This document shows, piece by piece, positions 1 through 5,878 of a stretch of DNA of 15,851 nucleotides; within the stretch, counting starts at the first letter, position 1, and each line of letters starts with the position of its first letter. Location: positions 1-15,851 of the forward strand of contig CAJGDC010000046.1 of NCBI GenBank assembly GCA_904502005.1. Reading direction: 5' to 3'. Origin of the DNA: an uncultured Alistipes sp. (GTDB lineage: Bacteria > Bacteroidota > Bacteroidia > Bacteroidales > Rikenellaceae). Under the pieces are notes generated by a model. The model was not told the DNA's origin, made no database searches, and saw only the letters and a program-made list of their open reading frames with translations. The position numbers and the translations under genes were made by a program.

Positions 1-32
1 CAGAAAGGGGGTTTGGGGGATAGGTAACACGC

Positions 33-97
33 AGTCTCTCCCCGCTACAAAAAAAAGGAGTGAATTTTCACTCCTTTTTTGTAGCGGGAGAGAGACT
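33..97. repeat. Long imperfect inverted repeat spanning the tRNA 3' end and its terminator
   Basis: The left arm (33-63) is nearly the reverse complement of the right arm (68-97), with a 4-nt loop. The arms differ by one base near 40 and by two bases in the A run. The inner half is the terminator hairpin; the outer half (33-48) is an inverted partial copy of the 3' end of the tRNA gene (81-97). Seen directly in the sequence. The origin is unknown. Confidence 0.85.
49..80 (-). terminator. Intrinsic terminator of the tRNA gene, probably bidirectional
   Basis: A 13-bp stem (51-63 with 68-80) closes on a 4-nt loop. Read on the minus strand it begins just past the tRNA 3' end and finishes in eight U residues (A run 49-56). 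On the plus strand it ends in six U residues (75-80), so it could also stop a plus-strand transcript entering from before the window. Confidence 0.85.
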
Positions 98-155
98 TGA
101 ACTCTCGACCTCATGATTATGAATCATGCGCTCTAACCAGCTGAGCTATCCCGCC
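82..155 (-). tRNA. tRNA with CAU anticodon, most likely elongator tRNA-Met
   Basis: The cloverleaf folds fully on the minus strand. The acceptor stem is 7 bp (GGCGGGA with TCCCGCT, including a G1-U72 wobble), followed by a D arm with GGTTA, an anticodon stem CATGA/TCATG around loop TTCATAA, and a T stem GAGAG/CTCTC around TTCAAGT. The discriminator is A, and CCA is not encoded. The paired first base pair argues against an initiator tRNA, which has a mismatch there. The CAU anticodon could also belong to tRNA-Ile2, where lysidine is added to C34; sequence alone does not settle this. Its promoter lies at 174-204. Confidence 0.93.
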
Positions 156-163
156 ATTGCTTA

Positions 164-195
164 TTTGCGAGTGCAAAGATAGGTAAATAATTTTG
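164..195 (+). promoter_or_regulatory. Bacteroidetes-type promoter for the channel-like gene
   Basis: The -33 box TTTG (164-167) is separated by 20 bp from the -7 box TAATTTTG (188-195), an exact match to TAnnTTTG. Transcription would begin near 199-203, giving a leader of about 45 nt to the ATG at 246. This also excludes a longer reading that begins at a TTG at 198. Confidence 0.7.
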
Positions 196-204
196 TTTTG
201 CAAA
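174..204 (-). promoter_or_regulatory. Bacteroidetes-type promoter for the tRNA gene
   Basis: Read on the minus strand, the -33 box TTTG (complement of 201-204) lies 19 bp before the -7 box TATCTTTG (complement of 174-181), an exact TAnnTTTG match. The start site would fall roughly 10-15 nt upstream of the mature tRNA 5' end at 155, as expected for a short leader removed by RNase P. It overlaps the plus-strand promoter at 164-195. Confidence 0.7.
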
Positions 205-245
205 GTTTTTGCAGAAAAAAATCATGTTTTCTAACATTTTCTCAT

Positions 246-923
246 ATGGGTAGTTCAAAATCAACTCTGTACGCTATTGCCAACATATTTAACACTATCT
301 CTTTAGCTGCGAGTGTTGTATTGCTTGTAGGGGTATCGTTTGAGGTTACGGGTGGAGTAAAGAGCGGTTTTTCAGATTGGTATAGGGCTTTGCAGCTCGT
401 TGTTTGCTCAATTTTCTTTATGACGGCGGTATTTAGGTTGATGATTGCTCAGTATAGGCAGAGGCATTGGTTGCGTGATTTGGTTTTTGCCATGGCGTCT
501 ATACCTTATATGGATATACTTGAGTGGAGCGGAGCAAATGTGGAGCATAGCAGCGTGCGCCTACTTGCCTTTGCGCCAGTGCTGATCTCTATTATGGCGA
601 CAGTGGTAATACTTGAGTGGCTCGTAAAGGGTAAAAAGAGGCGCCTTATGGCAGCTTATGTGCTTACGGTGACCATGTTTACATATATCTCGGCACTGCT
701 CTTCTATGACGCGGAAATGGGCATTAATAGCCACTTGAAAACTTTTGGCGATGCTCTGTGGTGGGCATGGATGAATGTGACGACAGTGGGTGCAGAGATT
801 TTCCCTGTAACGACTGTAGGCAAAGTCGTCTGTGTGCTGTTGCCCGTCGTAGGAATGATGTTCTTTCCGATATTTACGGTCTATATTTCGGACTACTATG
901 ATAAAAAAGAGGGTGGCAAATAA
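246..923 (+). CDS. Six-TM ion-channel-like membrane protein with a degenerate selectivity filter
   Basis: A 225-residue protein with the layout of a voltage-gated-type potassium channel subunit. Hydrophobic helices lie at about 10-34, 45-68, 76-93, 104-127, 134-155 and 193-216, with a pore loop at about 166-187 between the last two. The loop reads GDALWWAWMNVTTVG, very close to the pore helix of bacterial K+ channels. The following GYGD, however, is replaced by G-A-E (residues 182-184) before a conserved-looking P187, so classical K+ selectivity is unlikely. The fourth helix lacks the regular arginines of a voltage sensor. The ATG at 246 is chosen because the promoter at 164-195 puts the transcript start just after 198. 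The stop codon lies in the loop of the 908-935 hairpin. Inferred role: inner-membrane cation channel or a non-conducting relative. Confidence 0.75.
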   Translation: MGSSKSTLYAIANIFNTISLAASVVLLVGVSFEVTGGVKSGFSDWYRALQLVVCSIFFMTAVFRLMIAQYRQRHWLRDLVFAMASIPYMDILEWSGANVEHSSVRLLAFAPVLISIMATVVILEWLVKGKKRRLMAAYVLTVTMFTYISALLFYDAEMGINSHLKTFGDALWWAWMNVTTVGAEIFPVTTVGKVVCVLLPVVGMMFFPIFTVYISDYYDKKEGGK

Positions 924-935
924 TTGCCACCCTCT
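902..935 (-). terminator. Intrinsic terminator of the large lipoprotein gene
   Basis: A perfect 12-bp stem (908-919 with 924-935) with a 4-nt loop. On the minus strand it is followed by a U-rich run (902-907) and sits 20 nt past the lipoprotein stop. On the plus strand it encloses the channel gene's TAA in its loop (921-923) and has no U run, so it serves mainly the minus strand. Confidence 0.85.
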
Positions 936-954
936 GATATAGAGTTTAGTTTAA

Positions 955-3900
955 TTACTGAGCAAGAACACAGTTGTAGATGTGCCAAGCTGCATCAAAG
1001 TAAGTGCAGTTTGGAGCGCCAAGAACTGCAGGGTCCATTACATTTGCTGCGGTAACAGCAGTTGTAGTATCACCAATCTGGAGTGAACCACCAATCTTAA
1101 GTGGCTGATCTGCAGAACCGAAGTAGATAGTCTTGGTCTTACCATTGAAGTGACCGCAAACCATACCTACACCGCAAGTACCCTCAGCAGCCTTAACGAT
1201 ACAGTTGATAGTGTTGTTTGCAATAACACCCTCACCGTGAGCAGCGTTACCGATGTTACCAGTCATACCACCAACACCACCTGCTGAAAGTGGAACATTA
1301 CATACTACGTTACCAGTGTTAACTGAGTTCTGGAGCTTGAATGCACCTGAGTGGAAACCTGCAAGACCACCGACTACTGTATTATTAGCAGTTGAGTTTA
1401 CAGTAATATCACCCTCGTTTACACAGTCAACGATAGCACCTGAACCACCCTGGATACCACCAAGACGTACGCGAGCCTCGCCTTCCAGTACGATGTCACC
1501 CTTGTTAACACAACCCTGAGTAACGTTTGTACAAGCAGACTCAGCACCTGGCCAACCGATGATACCACCAGCAGCGTTGGTAGAACCAGCAACAACCTTC
1601 ATGGTAATGTTACCCTCGTTAGTACAGTTGTAAACTGAAGACTTACTCTGGCCCTTAGCATAGTAGTCAGAAGCTACGACACCACCAACATATGTGTAGC
1701 AGTTTGGAACTGTTGTAAGATAGCTTGACTCAAATACGATGTCACCATAGTTCTGGCAGTTTGTTACATTACCACATGGAGCACAGATAACACCTGCGAG
1801 CTGTGTACGACCTGAGGTACCTGAACCATCCATCTCTGTCCAGTAGTATGAGATATTACCATAGTTCTGGCAGTTGTCGATAGCGAATGGAGAACCTGAA
1901 GAGTTGTAACCCAAAGCTACGATACCAGCGAAGTTAGGAGCTGGAGATGAAGTAGAGTTTGTACCAGCGTCGATGCTACCGATGGTGTTACGACCCTCGA
2001 ACTTCTTACCGTAAGCAGTGATGTTACCCTTGTTAGTACAGTTAGTGATAGAACCATTCTGGTAGCAAACGATACCACCGATACAAGTACCCTTAATGTT
2101 ACCAGTGTTGTTGAACAGAATGTTACCCTCGTTGTGGCAATTATCAATCTTACCAGCAGAGTAAGATACTACACCACCCATTACAACAGCTGCACCAGAG
2201 TAAGGACAGTTCCAAGTGATGTCAGCAGTGTTCTTACAGTTAATAGTTACTGTATAAGAGTTTGCAGAACCAGATACACCACCGATATAGAAGTTCTTAG
2301 TAGTCTTCTCATCGAGGATGTTAACAGTAAGCTTACCGTGGTTCTCACAGTTGTAAAGACCTGCAGGGAGCTCAAGAAGAGCTGCGTCAGCAGATGAAGC
2401 AGCACGGCCGATAACTGTACCGAGGTAGCCGGTCTGAGCTGAGTGGTTGCCCAAGTCGAATGTTACAGGAGCGTTGTTGATACAACCCTTAACATAACCG
2501 CCGATAGCGTTGTAACCAACGATAGCTGCACGAGACTGAGCCAAAATGTCGTCAGGGTTAACGCAAGTAACCTCAGCGTTATTGATAATGTTCTCAACAG
2601 TACCGAAGTTTGTTGCAACAGCGAAACCGAAGCACATGTTAGAGCCAGCCTTACCGTCGATAGTGTAAGGGTGCTCAGTAGGGATTACAAGACCGCAAGA
2701 CTGGTCGATTGTAAAGTTAGAAACTGAACCTGTAGATGCAACGTAGCCGAAAAGTGGCTGAGTAGTTGTCCAGTTCTTGATAGAGAAGCCACAACCGTCG
2801 AATTTACCGTCGAAGCCCATTGCGATACCTGTAGTCTCGTCAATGCGGCCAGTGATAGGTACCCACTCTGCGATTGTTGACATATCAATATCACCACCGA
2901 GGACAACCTTACCCTCCTCGTTTACATACTTCTTGTAGCGACCCATGTTTACGCACTTAGCGAAGTCAACAAGCTCCTCAGCAGTTACGATCTTCTCAAT
3001 CTTAACCTCCTTGTACTCGTAAAGGTCTGCAGTAGCAGTCTCGCCACCACGAACAGTAAGACCTGTAGGGAAGATCTTGTGGTTCTCAAGAAGACCTACG
3101 CTTGAGTAGATGTTGAGTGAAAGACCATTGCGGATGTTACCCTTAGGAACTACGATATTTACAGTAGCAGTCTCCTCTGGAGCAATTGTGAACTCACCCT
3201 CAACAGGCTTAAGAACGAGAGCAGACTTACCAGCAACAGAGGTAAGAGCACCTGTTCTATAATTAATATGGTATTTACCTGCGAGTGGATCACCCTGTGC
3301 AGATGCAACCTCAATCTTCTCAATGATGATAGTCTCACCCTCATACTTGTTAGTTACAGGGATTGAGATAACACCGCAGAGGTTGTTAAGAGTTACCTCA
3401 TTTGTAGAAGAGTAACCAGCCATAACCATAAGGTTGTGGTCAACGTCGTTCTTAACGATTGTCTGCTCCTCGTGGAAACGAACAGTACCGCTAGTGGTAT
3501 AGTACTCAGCAGGGTAGAATACAGAGTAAGGATAAGCTACAGCGTCAAAGCTGAACTGTGCAGTCTGTGTGCCAGCCTCAGTAGCAGAAACAGTGTTTGT
3601 AGAGAGGGTGTTGTTACAAACTACAGCGTCACCCTCAACCCAGTTGATACCAGCCTCGCCAATCTTAACGGTAAGAGTAGCAGGAGCCTTCTCAACAACG
3701 GTAAAGATAGATGGAGTGAGCTCAACGTCAGCACCGCGCTCAACAGCGATATCCTCTGTAAGTGCAAGAACGAAGTTGTGATCCTCAGTGTCGGTAATAA
3801 CAACCTCAAAGCCACCAGTGTAAAGACCTGCAGGAACTACAAGGCTGAAGTATGTAGGAGCAGAAGCGTTAATCTCAACGCCCTCACCGCAATCCAAAAC

Positions 3901-4554
3901 GGTAGTAGCGGTATTCTGAACACCCTTAAGCTCGATGTCGTATGATACAACACCAGCCTCGTCAGTTACGCTCTTAGACTCAGCATTCCAAACACCATTC
4001 ATAGCAGCGTTGCTATTAGCTGTGAAAGAGATGCTCTTTACAAGTACTGGATTTGATGCAGTAGCAGAGTCAAGGGTCAGCGGAAGGGTAACAAGACCAA
4101 CAACCGGAGTAAGCTCTACATTAGCAACAAGCTTGTTAGGAGTCTCCTCGCTCTCTGGAGCAGCCTCAACAGCGATACCTGCCATTGCATAAACCTCGCG
4201 GTCAAAAGCGTCAGCCACATAGTTCTGCTTTGCAGGAAGAGTGAGCTCGTTAAGACCAGTGAGGACCTCGAATGGAGAAACCACGATAAGTGGAGCCTCA
4301 GTGTTTGATACTACGAATGGGTAGGTTACGCCACCTGCAGCATCCTCGGTTACAGCCTCTGACTCAAGACCGTTGATTGCAACTTTCTCGCCTGCAGCCC
4401 ATGTAAGATTGCCTGGGAGAGTTGTGTTTACTGTAACTGTGACTTTCTTGTCATTGTTTGGCAGTGTTGGAGTCTGTTCCTCAGTGCCAGAATTGTTACA
4501 GCCTACAGCTAATGCGCTGAGCATCAAGCTGATAAATAAGTAGACTTTTTTCAT
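955..4554 (-). CDS. Large surface lipoprotein: fimbrillin-like modules plus GLUG-like repeat region
   Basis: A 1199-residue secreted lipoprotein. The signal peptide ends in LAVGC, so Cys19 should be lipidated; acidic residues soon after it are compatible with surface export in Bacteroidetes. Residues of about 30-560 contain two related modules, each opening with W-x2-G-[ED]-x-V and carrying a PxxxxxxxxxxxLP/Q-x-x-V-x-x-x-[FD] region, an MAG, and (VVP)AG/KG segments; this resembles Mfa/fimbrillin-type Bacteroidetes lipoproteins. A linker to about 640 is followed by some 12 repeats (about 650-1115) of the form GG[IV]-x(10-20)-NCxNxG[DN]I, like GLUG motifs and expected to stack as a beta-solenoid. 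A start at 4647 was rejected: the promoter (4594-4625) lies inside that extension and the lipobox follows directly after Met at 4554. Probable role: surface adhesin or glycan/host-binding protein; ligand unknown. Confidence 0.85.
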   Translation of the reverse strand: MKKVYLFISLMLSALAVGCNNSGTEEQTPTLPNNDKKVTVTVNTTLPGNLTWAAGEKVAINGLESEAVTEDAAGGVTYPFVVSNTEAPLIVVSPFEVLTGLNELTLPAKQNYVADAFDREVYAMAGIAVEAAPESEETPNKLVANVELTPVVGLVTLPLTLDSATASNPVLVKSISFTANSNAAMNGVWNAESKSVTDEAGVVSYDIELKGVQNTATTVLDCGEGVEINASAPTYFSLVVPAGLYTGGFEVVITDTEDHNFVLALTEDIAVERGADVELTPSIFTVVEKAPATLTVKIGEAGINWVEGDAVVCNNTLSTNTVSATEAGTQTAQFSFDAVAYPYSVFYPAEYYTTSGTVRFHEEQTIVKNDVDHNLMVMAGYSSTNEVTLNNLCGVISIPVTNKYEGETIIIEKIEVASAQGDPLAGKYHINYRTGALTSVAGKSALVLKPVEGEFTIAPEETATVNIVVPKGNIRNGLSLNIYSSVGLLENHKIFPTGLTVRGGETATADLYEYKEVKIEKIVTAEELVDFAKCVNMGRYKKYVNEEGKVVLGGDIDMSTIAEWVPITGRIDETTGIAMGFDGKFDGCGFSIKNWTTTQPLFGYVASTGSVSNFTIDQSCGLVIPTEHPYTIDGKAGSNMCFGFAVATNFGTVENIINNAEVTCVNPDDILAQSRAAIVGYNAIGGYVKGCINNAPVTFDLGNHSAQTGYLGTVIGRAASSADAALLELPAGLYNCENHGKLTVNILDEKTTKNFYIGGVSGSANSYTVTINCKNTADITWNCPYSGAAVVMGGVVSYSAGKIDNCHNEGNILFNNTGNIKGTCIGGIVCYQNGSITNCTNKGNITAYGKKFEGRNTIGSIDAGTNSTSSPAPNFAGIVALGYNSSGSPFAIDNCQNYGNISYYWTEMDGSGTSGRTQLAGVICAPCGNVTNCQNYGDIVFESSYLTTVPNCYTYVGGVVASDYYAKGQSKSSVYNCTNEGNITMKVVAGSTNAAGGIIGWPGAESACTNVTQGCVNKGDIVLEGEARVRLGGIQGGSGAIVDCVNEGDITVNSTANNTVVGGLAGFHSGAFKLQNSVNTGNVVCNVPLSAGGVGGMTGNIGNAAHGEGVIANNTINCIVKAAEGTCGVGMVCGHFNGKTKTIYFGSADQPLKIGGSLQIGDTTTAVTAANVMDPAVLGAPNCTYFDAAWHIYNCVLAQ
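1744..1875. repeat. 18-bp direct repeat within the GLUG-like repeat region
   Basis: The 18-bp sequence ACCATAGTTCTGGCAGTT occurs at 1744-1761 and again at 1858-1875, a 114-bp step. Both copies encode the same NCQNYG core of two neighbouring protein repeats on the minus strand. The identity at the DNA level suggests a fairly recent duplication or gene conversion between repeat units. Confidence 0.8.
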
Positions 4555-4593
4555 TACGATATGTTTTAGGTTAAAAAATATTATTTCCGATTT

Positions 4594-4625
4594 CAAAGTT
4601 AAAAATAAATTTTTAATTACACACA
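4594..4625 (-). promoter_or_regulatory. Promoter of the large lipoprotein gene
   Basis: On the minus strand, TGTG (complement of 4622-4625; one mismatch to TTTG) lies 20 bp before TAACTTTG (complement of 4594-4601; exact TAnnTTTG). The start site would be near 4588, giving a leader of about 34 nt that is A/T-rich and has no Shine-Dalgarno sequence. Confidence 0.6.
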
Positions 4626-4704
4626 TATTTTCTATATTTTTTTTCAAAAAAATGAATTTTTGTTAAATCGGTGGCTGAATGTTTGGGAAAAATAAAAATA
4701 ATGC

Positions 4705-4737
4705 AAAAAAAAGTAGAGCCTCAATTGAAGCTCTACT
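4705..4737 (-). terminator. Intrinsic terminator of the AraC-type regulator gene
   Basis: The stem AGTAGAGC/GCTCTACT (4712-4719 with 4730-4737) is extended by an inner TCAA/TTGA after one mismatch. On the minus strand it is followed by an eight-U run (4705-4712) and lies 22 nt after the regulator's stop codon, so the regulator and the downstream lipoprotein are separate transcripts. Confidence 0.85.
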
Positions 4738-4758
4738 GTATTGAGACGGGGAGAGGTG

Positions 4759-5679
4759 TTACACCTCCTTTCGATACTCTCCAGGCGTTTTACCTGTGAT
4801 GCGTTTGAAATATTGTCCCATAAATGAGGGATTCGGAAAGTTCAATTCATACGAGATTTGCTGAATTGACATATCTGAATATTTAAGCAGATTTTTAATC
4901 TCCAAAACCACATACTCATCAATCCACTGGTGTACACTCTTTCCTGAGTAGTTGCGTATCACTCGTGAGAGATGCTTAGGTGTGAGATTCATTTTGTCTG
5001 CGTAAAATTCAACACTGCGCTCTGTTTTGTAGTATTCATGTAGCAGGTTTGTTAGTAGCTTGAAATAGTCACTACTTCGGTCCTTTGGTGTCGGCTTGGT
5101 GTTGATAGAATTTGTGGTGGCAATAAACTCACAGACGCGGTATATCATGCCGGCATACATATGTCGGATAAACATCTCTCTAAATATGCCCAAGTTGTCA
5201 TTGTCGCTTGCGGGCTGGGAGTACTCTTTGTAGAGCGCATCAAATGAGCGATGAATCTCATTAATCATCGTCGCCTTTTCAATCTTGTGAACGATATATT
5301 GTGAGTGTAATGACGATATAATCGGCATTATCATCTTAAGATCGATATTCATGTCGGCCGCAAAGTCGCTGTTAAATGCAGCGATGTACAGCTCGCAATT
5401 TTTGCAGTTTTTGAAGGTCAATACAGATGTCGGAGCCACAAGGAGGGTGTTATCTGTAAGGGTAATTTCGCTCATGTGCACAGAGAGTGTAACCTCACCA
5501 CTAGCGCAAAACATGACAAAAAATCCATTCAGTTTTGCGGGGTGTTTCATCTCCTTGCTGATGTGCTCATCGAGCGAATGAATGTGTACAAAAGCTGCAT
5601 TTTTGCAGGTGACAAAATCAATTCCATCGGTGGCTGTCAGATGGTCGATTTTGTATGGTAAAAGCTCATTATTTGCCAT
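4759..5679 (-). CDS. AraC-family transcriptional regulator
   Basis: A 306-residue cytoplasmic DNA-binding protein. Residues of about 20-120 have the alternating hydrophobic pattern of a cupin-like ligand-sensing domain (for example GFFVMFCASGEVTLSV and LLVAPTSVLTF). The last 95 residues form a typical AraC/XylS double helix-turn-helix: first helix pair around VEFYADKMNLTPKHLSRVIRNYSG, second around MSIQQISYELNFPNPSFMGQYFKRITGKTPGEYR, with the family's F-x3-FK-x3-G-x-[ST]-P-x2-[FY]-R ending. It is a single gene with its own promoter (5697-5728) and terminator. A 10-bp-spaced direct repeat next to its -33 box suggests self-regulation. The ligand and targets are unknown; the adjacent lipoprotein gene and dsbD-like gene are candidates by position only. 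Confidence 0.92.
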   Translation of the reverse strand: MANNELLPYKIDHLTATDGIDFVTCKNAAFVHIHSLDEHISKEMKHPAKLNGFFVMFCASGEVTLSVHMSEITLTDNTLLVAPTSVLTFKNCKNCELYIAAFNSDFAADMNIDLKMIMPIISSLHSQYIVHKIEKATMINEIHRSFDALYKEYSQPASDNDNLGIFREMFIRHMYAGMIYRVCEFIATTNSINTKPTPKDRSSDYFKLLTNLLHEYYKTERSVEFYADKMNLTPKHLSRVIRNYSGKSVHQWIDEYVVLEIKNLLKYSDMSIQQISYELNFPNPSFMGQYFKRITGKTPGEYRKEV

Positions 5680-5696
5680 ATCTATTAAATTTTACA

Positions 5697-5728
5697 CAAA
5701 TTTCTGTATAATTTGGGATATTTCCAAA
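5697..5728 (-). promoter_or_regulatory. Probable promoter of the AraC-type regulator gene
   Basis: On the minus strand, TTTG (complement of 5725-5728) is followed after 20 bp by GAAATTTG (complement of 5697-5704), one mismatch from TAnnTTTG. The start site would be about 10-15 nt upstream of the ATG at 5679, a very short leader. Confidence 0.5.
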
Positions 5729-5732
5729 CTTT

Positions 5733-5749
5733 TGCGACAAAATGCGACA
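5733..5749. promoter_or_regulatory. Candidate regulator-binding direct repeat
   Basis: TGCGACA occurs at 5733-5739 and 5743-5749. The 10-bp spacing puts both copies on one face of the helix, as in AraC-family half-sites. It lies 4 bp upstream of the regulator's -33 box and about 60 bp upstream of the dsbD-like gene's promoter. Binding by the neighbouring regulator is an inference. Confidence 0.45.
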
Positions 5750-5806
5750 TATAGAACATTTTGAGGTAGTTATTTTTTATTTCCCAAAGCTGCTGTTAAT
5801 ATTTGA

Positions 5807-5838
5807 GTTGCACTTTTTGAAAATTATAACTAAATTTG
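5807..5838 (+). promoter_or_regulatory. Promoter of the DsbD-like gene
   Basis: GTTG (5807-5810; one mismatch to TTTG), a 20-bp spacer, and TAAATTTG (5831-5838; exact TAnnTTTG). The start site would be near 5843-5846, about 34 nt before the ATG at 5879. Confidence 0.6.
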
Positions 5839-5878
5839 CAGGCTTAATATTGTATAAAGACACAAAAAAGATAAGTTT

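Noticed and set aside
1..48. A second tRNA or the 3' end of RNase P RNA at the left edge
   Set aside because: The CAGAAA and the acceptor-like end were suggestive, but there is no T-loop at the right distance and too little sequence to show RNase P structure. No gene is called here.
198..245. TTG start giving 16 extra residues on the channel-like protein
   Set aside because: The start lies at or before the predicted transcription start; the ATG at 246 fits better.
1253..2530. CRISPR-like or other DNA repeat array
   Set aside because: The regular signal comes from protein repeats of varying length within a coding sequence; DNA identity between units is limited apart from one 18-bp pair.
3436..3945. 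169-residue open frame on the plus strand opposite the lipoprotein gene
   Set aside because: No recognisable domain, no promoter; the shape is that of an antisense shadow of a strongly codon-biased gene. The same holds for plus-strand frames at 1253-1519, 2134-2397 and 2443-2727.
4555..4647. Longer start for the lipoprotein gene (31 extra residues)
   Set aside because: It would put a non-secretory stretch before a clear lipoprotein signal peptide, and it contains the predicted promoter.
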